From positions 26,241 through 90,240 of the forward strand of contig WSNJ01000001.1 in the NCBI GenBank assembly GCA_013316045.1: a stretch of 64,000 nucleotides of DNA, given 5' to 3'. Origin of the DNA: Clostridia bacterium (GTDB taxonomy: Bacteria; Bacillota; Clostridia; Christensenellales; Pumilibacteraceae). The notes under the pieces are model-generated. The model had not been told where the DNA came from. It saw only the letters and a program-made list of their open reading frames with translations, and made no database searches. How positions within the stretch are numbered: the stretch's first letter is position 1; each line of letters begins with the position of its first letter. Positions 9,832 through 20,227 of the stretch are shown here, one piece after another. The position numbers and the translations under genes are program-made.

Positions 9832-10052
9832 TTTAAGAGATTTCTCGGCTTCGCTCGAAATGACAACCTACGGTTGTTGGCGTTCGCGCTCGGCTAAGAG
9901 CAGGGCGGGCAACCACTCCAATACTGTCCTCAGCCGAGCGTCGCAGACGCGAACGCCACGAGCCGTAGGCGAGTATTTCGAGCGGAGTGCCGAAGCTATC
10001 CAAAGCTCTGTCATTTCGAGCGGAGTGCCGAAGGCACGCAGTCGAGAAATCG
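9832..10052. repeat. TCATTTCGA-family repeat cluster
   Basis: It contains GAGATTTCTCGGCTTCGCTCGAAATGAC in broken form, a copy of the CCTCAGCCGAGCGTCGCAG unit also seen at 5.7 kb, and two copies of TTTCGAGCGGAGTGCCGAAG. No gene is supported. Confidence 0.75.
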
Positions 10053-10066
10053 CTCAAAACTTACAA

Positions 10067-10111
10067 CAACACAAAAAAACCTTCCGAGTAATCGGAAGGT
10101 TTTTTGTGTTG
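10067..10111. terminator. Bidirectional intrinsic terminator
   Basis: The stem has arms 10067-10087 and 10092-10111 (core CCTTCCGA / TCGGAAGG) flanked by an A-run on the left and a T-run on the right. It can end both the surface-protein transcript (+) and the oxidoreductase transcript (-). Confidence 0.9.
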
Positions 10112-10117
10112 TAACTG

Positions 10118-10200
10118 ATTTTCAAGGCTTCTCCTTTTAGGAGAAGCTGTGCGGTCGCAAAGCGTAGCGACCGACCGCACTGATGAGGTCAAGGTTTTAT
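10118..10200. repeat. Hairpin-rich interspersed element (GGCTTCTCC / CACTGATGAGG type)
   Basis: GCTTCTCC-TTTTA-GGAGAAGC forms one hairpin and TGCGGTCG with CGACCGCA forms a second, followed by CACTGATGAGG. This arrangement resembles short dispersed repeats common in Clostridia. Only one copy was seen in this window, so the call as a repeat rests on general knowledge. Confidence 0.45.
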
Positions 10201-10201
10201 C

Positions 10202-13777
<3,576 letters not shown>

Positions 13778-13795
13778 TTAAGACAAACCTTATAT

Positions 13796-13824
13796 ATTAT
13801 ACTCTTAATGTTCGCAATAGTCAA
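13796..13824 (-). promoter_or_regulatory. Promoter of nifJ
   Basis: On the minus strand, TTGACT (13819-13824) and TATAAT (13796-13801) are separated by 17 bp, about 75 nt upstream of the start codon. Confidence 0.85.
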
Positions 13825-13880
13825 ACAAAATCACGGCGCAGTAAACGGAGAAATCTTTCCCTAAAACACCGCGAAAAGAG

Positions 13881-13911
13881 TTGACAAAAAGGAAATGGGG
13901 GGGGGTATACT
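13881..13911 (+). promoter_or_regulatory. Promoter-like site with a G9 spacer
   Basis: TTGACA (13881-13886) and TATACT (13906-13911) are separated by 19 bp that include nine consecutive G (13897-13905). Loss of one or two G would bring the spacer to 18 or 17 bp. Downstream lies only the repeat array, so the transcript, if any, is non-coding. Confidence 0.4.
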
Positions 13912-13925
13912 TTTCACCCCGCCAT

Positions 13926-14415
13926 TGTCATTTCAGCTAACACTCTTGTCATTTCGAGCGCAGCCGAGAAATCTTTTCATTTCTCATAGATTTCTCCGCT
14001 CTGTACGCTACGCTCACTTCGGTCGAAATGACATAGACGGTTTTTGTCATTTTAGCTAACACTCTTGTCATTTCGAGCGTAGCCGAGAAATCTTTTCATT
14101 TCTCAAAGATTTCTCCGCTCTGTTCGCTACGCTCACTTCGGTCGAAATGACACAGACGGTTTTTGTCATTTTAGCTAACACTCTTGTCATTTCGAGCGTA
14201 GTCGAGAAATCTATTCTTTCCGCTTCTGTCATTTCGAGCGTAGCCGAGAAATCTTTTCATTTCTCATAGATTTCTCCGCTCCGTTCGCTACGCTCACTTC
14301 GGTCGAAATGACATAGGCGGTTTTTGTCTTTTTAGCTAACACTCTTGTCATTTCGAGCGCAGTCGAGAAATCTTTACTTTCTGCTCTTGTCATTTCGAGC
14401 GTAGCCGAGAAATCT
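13926..14415. repeat. Large TCATTTCGA repeat array (about 123-bp units)
   Basis: About four units, each with TTTAGCTAACACTCTTGTCA, then CATTTCGAGCGYAGYCGAGAAATCT, a T-rich hairpin loop and the inverse half AGATTTCTCCGCT to GGTCGAAATGACA. Each unit is therefore an inverted repeat (arms AGATTTCTC.../...GAGAAATCT). The array ends at 14415, exactly where the hsdS remnant takes its stop codon. No repeat-spacer regularity or cas gene supports CRISPR. Confidence 0.85.
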
Positions 14416-14520
14416 ATTCCGCTTTTTCCTTAAACGCAAGCAATTTATCGCGGTAATATTCGTACTGTTTTTTGCGCGCAGTAAGCTCGTTTTGCAATTC
14501 GTTTGTAAGCTCCGCATTGT
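14414..14520 (-). pseudogene. Remnant of a type I restriction specificity subunit (hsdS) C-terminus
   Basis: The minus strand encodes ELTARKKQYEYYRDKLLAF near its end, a match to the conserved distal coiled coil of HsdS (consensus like ELRKKQYEYYRDKLL). Only about 35 codons remain. No target-recognition domain and no hsdM or hsdR is present, and the stop codon lies in the flanking repeat array. It points to a lost restriction-modification locus. The match is from memory of the family and needs a database check. Confidence 0.6.
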
Positions 14521-14549
14521 AAACCTTATATAACCTTTTATTATAACCT

Positions 14550-14789
14550 TTAATCGGTAATATTACCGTCTCGAAATAAAGGACTGTCAAAAAAATCTGG
14601 CAAATCCATCCCGAATCCTTGGGCAATTTCGTAAATTACAATTAATGCCGTAGTTTTATTCTTGCAATTTCGTATTTCTGAGATATGTGATGCAGGCACT
14701 CCGCTGTTCATAGATAATCTATATTGAGTTATATCCTGCTTTTCAATTAACTCATTGATTCGCAAAGCAACAGCTTTTGATAAAGTCAT
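14550..14789 (-). CDS. XRE-family repressor, paralog 1
   Basis: A 79-aa single-domain helix-turn-helix protein. Residues 7-60 form the Cro/C1-type fold, with the recognition segment around SMNSGVPASHISEIRN. It is 75-80% identical to the 79-aa gene at 14930 by eye, so the two arose by tandem duplication. A GGAG site precedes the ATG. Two copies of an AATTAG-N6-CTAATT palindrome flank its promoter (14801-14864), which implies autorepression. Base composition is AT-richer than the chromosome around it, consistent with acquisition together with the hsdS remnant. Target genes beyond itself are inferred. Confidence 0.88.
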   Translation of the reverse strand: MTLSKAVALRINELIEKQDITQYRLSMNSGVPASHISEIRNCKNKTTALIVIYEIAQGFGMDLPDFFDSPLFRDGNITD

Positions 14790-14800
14790 AATACAGCTCC

Positions 14801-14864
14801 AATTAGTTTTGACTAATTAGAGTATAAAATAATTGAAAAATTTTTTAATTAGCGATGACTAATT
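14801..14864 (-). promoter_or_regulatory. Paired operators at the XRE paralog 1 promoter
   Basis: AATTAGTTTTGACTAATT (14801-14818) and AATTAGCGATGACTAATT (14847-14864) share AATTAG-N6-CTAATT. Their start-to-start spacing is 46 bp, identical to the pair upstream of paralog 2. A minus-strand TATACT box lies between them. Confidence 0.8.
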
Positions 14865-14929
14865 GCTTGTGGATTTCGAATTTTTAGATTATAATAAAGT
14901 GGTCAATTCATAAATGCAAAAAATTTTTG

Positions 14930-15169
14930 CTAATCGGTAATATTTTCATAGCTGAATAGAGGACTATCAAAAAATTCTTGTAATGTCATATCAAACCCTT
15001 GTGCTATATCATAGACTATGTATAAAGCAGTAGTTTTGTTTTTACAATGTCTGATTTCACTAATATATGGAGCCGGTACTCCACTATTCATAGATAATCT
15101 ATATTGAGTTATTTTCTTCTTTTTAATTAACTCATTTATTCTTGTCGCAAGTGCTAAACTTAAAGTCAT
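14930..15169 (-). CDS. XRE-family repressor, paralog 2
   Basis: A 79-aa helix-turn-helix protein nearly collinear with the one at 14550 (both end in DSPLF...NITD). Most differences fall in the second half, for example ALYIVYDIAQGFDMTLQEF against ALIVIYEIAQGFGMDLPDF. An AAGGAG site sits before the start. Its promoter region is bounded by two AATTAG-N6-CTAATT-type sites (15180-15243) and is shared with the divergent SLOG gene at 15264, so this protein or its paralog probably controls that gene too. Retention of two near-identical repressors with matching operators is unusual. Confidence 0.88.
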   Translation of the reverse strand: MTLSLALATRINELIKKKKITQYRLSMNSGVPAPYISEIRHCKNKTTALYIVYDIAQGFDMTLQEFFDSPLFSYENITD

Positions 15170-15179
15170 ATTAACTCCT

Positions 15180-15243
15180 TATTAGTTTTGACTAATTGTA
15201 GTATATGACTTTTTAATATTTTTATAATTAGCTATAACTAATT
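15180..15243. promoter_or_regulatory. Paired operators between XRE paralog 2 and the SLOG gene
   Basis: TATTAGTTTTGACTAATT (15180-15197, one mismatch) and AATTAGCTATAACTAATT (15226-15243) match the operator pair at 14801-14864 in sequence and in 46-bp spacing. The second site lies 20 bp from the start codon of the SLOG gene, so both directions could be repressed. Confidence 0.8.
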
Positions 15244-15263
15244 ATAAGTGATATTTAATTATT

Positions 15264-15755
15264 ATGGCAACCTGCTGTTTTTCGGGACATAAGTATTCTT
15301 TTGAATACCAAAATAGCGAGTATCGAAAAAGATTGACCGATATTATTGAAAATCTTATCGTCAACGAGAATGTAGATACTTTTTATTGCGGCAAGCGCGG
15401 AGATTTCGACTTGCTGTGTTGGCGCATTACAAGCGAGCTTATAAAAAAGCACCCGCACGTAAAAATATATCACGTGCTTTCTTACTTCCCGACGGGTACG
15501 GACGAGCGCAGTACTGAGTCGAAATTGCGCGACGAAATACAAACAATATACTTGCTGGAAGAACGCGTTCCGCCGAGATACGCCATTATCCGCACCAATC
15601 AATGTATGGTAGATATATCGGATTTTGTTTTAACGGGCGTAGACCATACTTACGGCGGCGCGAATACGGCTTTGGAATATGCCGAAAAAAAGCATAAGAA
15701 AATTATCTATTTCAATAAAGAAAGAGAAGAAAAAAATAAACAAAAGAGAATTTGA
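15264..15755 (+). CDS. SLOG-family (DUF1273/YpsA-like) nucleotide-binding protein
   Basis: A 163-aa Rossmann-like protein of the SLOG superfamily. It has an N-terminal CCFSGHKY strand-loop, a central TFYCGKRGDFD segment and a distal TYGGANTALEYAEKK helix, as in the stand-alone YpsA/DUF1273-type proteins of Firmicutes. SLOG domains bind nucleotides or nucleotide-derived ligands; no reaction can be assigned here. No ribosome site is visible and a TATTTA box lies just before the ATG, so the mRNA may be leaderless. It is divergent from an XRE repressor, shares its operators, and is followed 1 nt later by a small acidic protein. Confidence 0.8.
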   Translation: MATCCFSGHKYSFEYQNSEYRKRLTDIIENLIVNENVDTFYCGKRGDFDLLCWRITSELIKKHPHVKIYHVLSYFPTGTDERSTESKLRDEIQTIYLLEERVPPRYAIIRTNQCMVDISDFVLTGVDHTYGGANTALEYAEKKHKKIIYFNKEREEKNKQKRI

Positions 15756-15756
15756 A

Positions 15757-15996
15757 ATGAATAAAGAATTATCAAAAAATAAAAAGCGTCGTCGTTGGAA
15801 AAATTATTCTTATGCGGTATTCGATAGAATGACGGAAGAAGAATATGCTGTGTACATAAGCAAAATGACAGAGCAAATGGAATTTATAGAGTCGTTGGAG
15901 CAAGCCGAAACAGAAGAATCGTACGAATCGCAATACAATACGGAAAAACTTTTTTGCAATGATGAAACCGATTGGTATTATCCCGACGACGACTGA
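15757..15996 (+). CDS. Small acidic protein, coupled to the SLOG gene
   Basis: This 79-aa protein starts at an ATG 1 nt after the SLOG stop codon, so it is probably translated by re-initiation. A longer frame opening at 15679 exists but would overlap the SLOG gene and add a lysine-rich tail. The sequence has a basic N-terminus (KNKKRRRWKNYSY), a central helical Glu-rich stretch and a very acidic end (DETDWYYPDDD). No family is recognised. The overall make-up is like phage or plasmid accessory proteins. Expression with the SLOG protein suggests a joint function. Confidence 0.6.
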   Translation: MNKELSKNKKRRRWKNYSYAVFDRMTEEEYAVYISKMTEQMEFIESLEQAETEESYESQYNTEKLFCNDETDWYYPDDD

Positions 15997-16019
15997 TATT
16001 TTTCGCCTGAAAAAACGAT

Positions 16020-16142
16020 AAAAAAATACCCAACCGAACAATAAGGTGTTCTGTTGGGTACCGCTTGGCGGGGCATAAGGCATTTTTCATTTCTTCGAGT
16101 TTGCTCATTTGTTACTCCATTGCAAAACAGATTACGTATTCC
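16020..16142 (-). ncRNA. Short transcript with a reading frame that lacks a stop before its terminator
   Basis: A minus-strand promoter (16149-16177) predicts a start near 16142. A GGAG site leads into an ATG at 16108, opening MSKLEEMKNALCPAKRY and continuing in frame through the terminator hairpin (16028-16059) and its T-run with no stop codon; the DNA frame stays open to 15884. The RNA would be about 120 nt and non-stop, so the peptide would be a natural substrate for ribosome rescue. A degenerate relative of the same CPxKxxPxE-plus-hairpin block lies at 44345-44400. It may instead be a small RNA or a gene remnant. Confidence 0.5.
16028..16059 (-). terminator. Intrinsic terminator inside a short reading frame
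   Basis: Arms 16028-16040 and 16047-16059 pair over 13 bp with one mismatch. On the minus strand they are followed by seven T. Confidence 0.85.
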
Positions 16143-16148
16143 TATATT

Positions 16149-16177
16149 ATTTTATCACAAGTAACGTTTTCAATCAA
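16149..16177 (-). promoter_or_regulatory. Promoter of the short non-stop transcript
   Basis: Minus-strand TTGATT (16172-16177) and TAAAAT (16149-16154) with a 17-bp spacer. Confidence 0.7.
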
Positions 16178-16209
16178 GTCGTTTTAGCGGAGTAAAAACA
16201 TTTCCGCGC

Positions 16210-16238
16210 TTGACTTAACCCCGACTTTTTAATATAAT
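16210..16238 (+). promoter_or_regulatory. Promoter of the first hypB-like gene, giving a leaderless mRNA
   Basis: TTGACT (16210-16215), a 17-bp spacer and TATAAT (16233-16238). The start codon at 16245 is 7 nt beyond the -10 box, so transcription should begin on the ATG itself. No ribosome-binding sequence is present. Confidence 0.85.
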
Positions 16239-16244
16239 ATAGCT

Positions 16245-16913
16245 ATGGATAAAATACGCGTTGTGGAAATCAGAGAAGATATAACTTCGCGCAACAATAT
16301 CGGCGCGGAAAAAATTCGCCGCGACTTGCTTGCGAAGAAGATTTTCTATCTTAACGTAATGTCGAGCCCGGGGAGCGGAAAGACTACGCTTTTGACCGAG
16401 CTGATTAACAGGTTGAAAAGCTCTTACCGTATCGGCGTTATCGAAGCCGACCTCGATTCCGCCGTGGACGCGCAGACTATCGCCGAAAAAACGGGCGTAA
16501 AGACGGTTCAGATAAATACGGCGGGCGCGTGTCATATAACGTGTCAGATGTCGGGCGAAGCGCTTGCGGCTTGCGGCGTGGACGGGCTCGACGTAGTTAT
16601 ACTCGAAAATATAGGCAATCTCGTATGCCCCGCGGAATTCGATACGGGCGCGCACGAAAATCTCGTGTTGCTGTCCGTTCCCGAGGGCGACGACAAACCG
16701 CTCAAATATCCGTTGATGTTCGAAGTGGCTACGAGCGTTGCCGTTACTAAAACCGACGTTCTGCCCGCGTTCGATTTTTCGTTTGAAAACGCGGAAAAGA
16801 ACGTTACTAAGCGCAATAAAAACGCGCCCGTGTTCTTTACTTCGGCGCTGAAAGGCGACGGGCTCGACGCGCTCGAAAATTACCTGCGCGAAAGAATAGA
16901 GAGTATCAAGTAA
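16245..16913 (+). CDS. hypB: HypB-like GTPase, copy 1 (nickel chaperone family)
   Basis: A 222-aa SIMIBI-class GTPase. Walker A is SPGSGKTT (41-48), followed by EADLDS (68-72). The GTPase-domain metal site of HypB is retained: Cys96-His97 and Cys128 in NLVCP. The N-terminal CxxCGC motif and the His-rich stretch of some HypB proteins are absent. HypB normally drives GTP-dependent nickel insertion into [NiFe] hydrogenase. Here a second HypB (19550) and HypA (23099) are nearby, but no hydrogenase subunit or hypCDEF is in the window. The next gene begins directly after its stop. A different nickel or zinc client enzyme is inferred. Confidence 0.88.
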   Translation: MDKIRVVEIREDITSRNNIGAEKIRRDLLAKKIFYLNVMSSPGSGKTTLLTELINRLKSSYRIGVIEADLDSAVDAQTIAEKTGVKTVQINTAGACHITCQMSGEALAACGVDGLDVVILENIGNLVCPAEFDTGAHENLVLLSVPEGDDKPLKYPLMFEVATSVAVTKTDVLPAFDFSFENAEKNVTKRNKNAPVFFTSALKGDGLDALENYLRERIESIK

Positions 16914-18089
16914 ATGAGCAACACTAAAAAAACTGTATTTGCGGCGATGATGCTTGCCGTCGGTATACTTCTTCCGATGGCTTTTCACGCTATTCCGAAC
17001 GCGGGCGCAACTTTTGCGCCTATGCACTTGCCCGTATTTATCGCGGGCATAATTTGCGGACCGTTTTACGGCGCGCTCGTCGCTACGGTCTGCCCGCTGC
17101 TGTCGTTCGTATTCACGGGAATGCCTACCGCGGCGTATCTGCCGAATATGACGGTCGAATTGCTCTGTTACAGCGTTTTTTCGGGACTTTCGTTCCGACT
17201 TATAAAAACGAAAAGATTTTTGCCCGACGTTTATATTGCGCTTGTAATCGGTATGCTTTCGGGGCGCGCGTTCGGCGGCTTAACGGCGTATCTTATGTAC
17301 TTGGGCGGAAACAGGAGCGCGTATTCCTGGACGGCTTTTTACACGGCGTACTTCGTTACGTGCCTGCCGGGAGCGGCGATTCAGCTCGTCGTCGTTCCCG
17401 CCGTTACGGAAGTTGCGCGGCGCACGGGTTTTCTGCGCGAATCGGACAGATTCATTTCGGATAAACACTACCGCGACAACGCCGACAGGCAAAAGAAGTT
17501 TTTCGACGGTTTAGCGCCCGAGTGGCGGAGCGCGTGCGCCTTGACCGACGGAAAAATCGACGAGCTTTTGGGCGGAATAAATCTTACAAGGGACTCGCGT
17601 GTTCTCGACGTTGCGTGCGGAAAGGGCGTTCTCGATTCGTATCTGCTCTCGCGCGGGTGCAGGGTCGACGCGATAGACGTTTCCGAAACTATGATAGAGC
17701 TTGCGCGCAAAGACACGAAAAACGCGGGCGTGAATTTCTCCGTAGCCGATTTCTACCGCTTCGACGCAGACGTAAAATACGATACGGTAATAGTTTTCGA
17801 CGCTTATCCGCACTTTCTGAACAGGCGGCTTTTTGCCGACAAGGCATTTGATTTACTGCGCGACGGCGGCGAGCTGTGGATAATCTTCGACGAGAACCGC
17901 GAGAAAATCAACGGACATCACGGCGCGGCGAGCGCGGGCGTTACCGCGGGACTCAAACCCGCCGCGGAAGAAATCAAGGTCTACAAAAACAGATTCGATA
18001 TTTTAGATGCAACCGACGACGAAATCGGCTATACGATAGGTCTGAAAAAGAAAACCCGCGCAAAAAATAGGAAAAAAAATTCTTTTTAA
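16914..18089 (+). CDS. Fusion of an ECF-transporter S component and a SAM-dependent methyltransferase
   Basis: A 391-aa two-part protein. Residues 1-170 are hydrophobic with five or six helices and the ECF-S pattern PMHLPVFIAGIICGP (36-50), PLLSFVFTGMP and PNMTVELL; S components bind a vitamin, cofactor precursor or metal and use a shared energising module. Residues 185-391 form a class I methyltransferase with motif I VLDVACGKG (230-238) and an acidic loop at the second strand (AIDVSETM). The DNA is continuous with no frameshift sign. It starts immediately after hypB copy 1, so the two are co-transcribed. The transported compound may be the methylation substrate, but this is inference. Confidence 0.8.
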   Translation: MSNTKKTVFAAMMLAVGILLPMAFHAIPNAGATFAPMHLPVFIAGIICGPFYGALVATVCPLLSFVFTGMPTAAYLPNMTVELLCYSVFSGLSFRLIKTKRFLPDVYIALVIGMLSGRAFGGLTAYLMYLGGNRSAYSWTAFYTAYFVTCLPGAAIQLVVVPAVTEVARRTGFLRESDRFISDKHYRDNADRQKKFFDGLAPEWRSACALTDGKIDELLGGINLTRDSRVLDVACGKGVLDSYLLSRGCRVDAIDVSETMIELARKDTKNAGVNFSVADFYRFDADVKYDTVIVFDAYPHFLNRRLFADKAFDLLRDGGELWIIFDENREKINGHHGAASAGVTAGLKPAAEEIKVYKNRFDILDATDDEIGYTIGLKKKTRAKNRKKNSF

Positions 18090-18092
18090 CTA

Positions 18093-18121
18093 TTTACAAC
18101 TAAATTCAAAAGTGTTATAAT
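18093..18121 (+). promoter_or_regulatory. Promoter of the flavoprotein-hypB-hypA operon
   Basis: TTTACA (18093-18098), a 17-bp spacer and TATAAT (18116-18121; a second overlapping TATAAT follows). About 35 nt of leader end in AAAGGAGGG before the start at 18163. Confidence 0.75.
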
Positions 18122-18162
18122 ATAATGTAAGAATTACAATTAAATATTAAAGGAGGGACATT

Positions 18163-19548
18163 ATGGAAAACAAGGAACAACGTATTTGCATCATAGGCGG
18201 CGGACCTGCGGGGACGAGCGCGGCTATGTATCTCGAAAAGAACGGATACGAGAACTACGTAATCTATGAGAAAACCGACCGCGTAGGCGGTAAGGCTTTT
18301 TCGCCTATGATGAAATGCAAAAAAGCGGACGGCACGTGGGAAGACAAGACTATCGAAATGGGCGCGGTAATGGGCTGCGACACGTATTTCGCGGTTGCCG
18401 AGTGCGAAGAATTCGGCGGCACGACGCACAAAGACGGACCGCCTATGGGCAGACGCTTTATGAACACGGACGGAACTCCGCAGAAGTCGTCCAAAATCGC
18501 CCTTTTGAAAAAGTTTATGAAAATGAAAAAGCTGTCGAAACTTCTTAACAAGAAGTACTACGGCTACGACGTTACGGGACACCGCGGCGTTGCGCAGGGG
18601 CGTTACGAAGGTCAATGCCCGTCGCCCGAAATGAAGTTAAAGCACATCGAAGGCGAAAATCCGAATCTTAAAGATTTGTCTATGCCGTTTTCGGAATTTC
18701 TTAAAAAGAACAAGTGCGAAGACGCTACGCTCGTTTGGAAAGGACCTTTTACTTCGTTCGGCTACGGCTATTTCGACGAAATTCCCGCGGCTTACGTGCT
18801 TAAATATCTCGACGCGTTCACCGTAAGGCAGTTTCTTTCGACGGGTAAGCTGTGGACGTGGAAAGACGGCACGCAATCTATCTGGGAAGGCGTAAACCGC
18901 AACTTGAAGCATCCCGCGCAGCTCAATTCCGAAGTTACCGCAATCCGCCGCACGGACGATAAGGTTTACATTACGGTAAACGGCAAGGAAGAAGAATTCG
19001 ACAAGCTGATAATCTGCACGCCGCTCGAACTGTTCTTGAATTACGGCGACCCGACTGAGCAGGAAAAAGAGCTGTTCTCGAAAATTCAACACAAGGAATA
19101 TTTTACTATGGCTGTGCGCACGGCGGAAGGCAACACGCCCGACATTTCGTACTATTTCTTCGAGAATATGACGAACGAAACGCGCGGACACCTTATGGTG
19201 TTCTATCACCGTTGGCCGCAGGAAGAAGTTACCGAACAGCCGCTCGTTACGTTCACTCTGCGCAATCACGAGGGAATGGAAGACGTTCCGTTCGAAGTAG
19301 CGCGCGATACGACGCTTGCCGATATGACTAAGTGCGGCTTGCCCGTCGAAACCACGGAGCGCATAGACGACTGGTACTACTTCCCGCACGTATCGTCAAA
19401 GGACTACGCCGACGGCTGGTACGATAAAGTCGAAGCTATGCAGGGGCAGAAGAACACTTTCTACGCGGGCGAAGTTATGTCGTTCGGCGATATGGAAGAA
19501 ACCGCGGAATACAGCCGCGACCTTGTAGGCAGGTTCTTTAAGCGCTGA
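18163..19548 (+). CDS. FAD-dependent oxidoreductase, amine-oxidase/phytoene-desaturase fold
   Basis: A 461-aa flavoprotein with an N-terminal dinucleotide site IIGGGPAGTSAA (10-21) and YEKTDRVGG (38-46), typical of the amine-oxidase, protoporphyrinogen-oxidase and desaturase superfamily. The C-terminus has the second FAD motif (FYAGEVMSFGDMEETAEYSRDL). No signal peptide or membrane segment is seen. The substrate cannot be read from sequence. A strong AAAGGAGGG site supports the start. It heads the operon continuing with hypB copy 2, the 955-aa iron-sulfur flavoprotein and hypA, all within 4-8 nt of each other. Confidence 0.85.
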   Translation: MENKEQRICIIGGGPAGTSAAMYLEKNGYENYVIYEKTDRVGGKAFSPMMKCKKADGTWEDKTIEMGAVMGCDTYFAVAECEEFGGTTHKDGPPMGRRFMNTDGTPQKSSKIALLKKFMKMKKLSKLLNKKYYGYDVTGHRGVAQGRYEGQCPSPEMKLKHIEGENPNLKDLSMPFSEFLKKNKCEDATLVWKGPFTSFGYGYFDEIPAAYVLKYLDAFTVRQFLSTGKLWTWKDGTQSIWEGVNRNLKHPAQLNSEVTAIRRTDDKVYITVNGKEEEFDKLIICTPLELFLNYGDPTEQEKELFSKIQHKEYFTMAVRTAEGNTPDISYYFFENMTNETRGHLMVFYHRWPQEEVTEQPLVTFTLRNHEGMEDVPFEVARDTTLADMTKCGLPVETTERIDDWYYFPHVSSKDYADGWYDKVEAMQGQKNTFYAGEVMSFGDMEETAEYSRDLVGRFFKR

Positions 19549-19549
19549 T

Positions 19550-20224
19550 ATGCAACGGGTAAAGATAATCAACCTGAATAAAGGCGTGTTCGACGACAAT
19601 GACCGCCAAGCCGACTTGCTTCGCGCAAAGCTCGGAGCCGACGGAACTTTTCTTATAAACGTTATGTCAAGCCCCGGAGCCGGCAAAACGACGACTCTTA
19701 TCGCGCTGATAAACGCGCTTAAAGACAAGTTCCGCATCGGCGTTATGGAAGCCGACATAGATTCCGACGTGGACGCGGTAAAAGTAGCCGAAAAAACGGG
19801 CGTAAAGTCGGTTCAGCTTCATACGGGCGGAATGTGTCATCTCGACGCGGAAATGACGGAGCAGGGGCTTAAAGGCATAGGCTCGGAAAAACTCGACCTT
19901 ATTTTCTTGGAGAACGTCGGCAATCTCGTCTGCCCCGCGGAATTCGATACGGGCGCGCATCTCGATATGACGATACTGTCCGTTCCCGAAGGCGACGACA
20001 AGCCGCTCAAATATCCGCTTGTATACGAAAAGTGCGGGCTTGTGCTTATTAACAAGACGGACGCAAAGCAATATTTCGGGTTCGATTTCGACAAGTGCCT
20101 TAATAACATAAGATTAAGAAACAAAACTTCCGCCGTTATACCGATTTCGGCTAAAACGGGCGACGGAATATCCGCCGTAGCGGAATTTATAGAGAAAAAA
20201 ATATCATTTTGGAAGGAGAATTAA
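19550..20224 (+). CDS. hypB: HypB-like GTPase, copy 2
   Basis: A 224-aa paralog of the protein at 16245 with the same spacing of key parts: Walker A SPGAGKTT (41-48), EADIDS, Cys96-His97 and Cys128 in NLVCPAEFDTGAH. The two differ mainly at the N-terminus, after Cys96-His97 (LDAEMTEQG against ITCQMSGEA) and at the C-terminus, so they could form distinct homodimers or a heterodimer. The ATG lies 1 nt after the preceding stop, indicating translational coupling. Its role is presumably GTP-dependent metal delivery with the HypA encoded downstream; the recipient enzyme is unknown. Confidence 0.88.
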   Translation: MQRVKIINLNKGVFDDNDRQADLLRAKLGADGTFLINVMSSPGAGKTTTLIALINALKDKFRIGVMEADIDSDVDAVKVAEKTGVKSVQLHTGGMCHLDAEMTEQGLKGIGSEKLDLIFLENVGNLVCPAEFDTGAHLDMTILSVPEGDDKPLKYPLVYEKCGLVLINKTDAKQYFGFDFDKCLNNIRLRNKTSAVIPISAKTGDGISAVAEFIEKKISFWKEN

Positions 20225-20227
20225 ACA

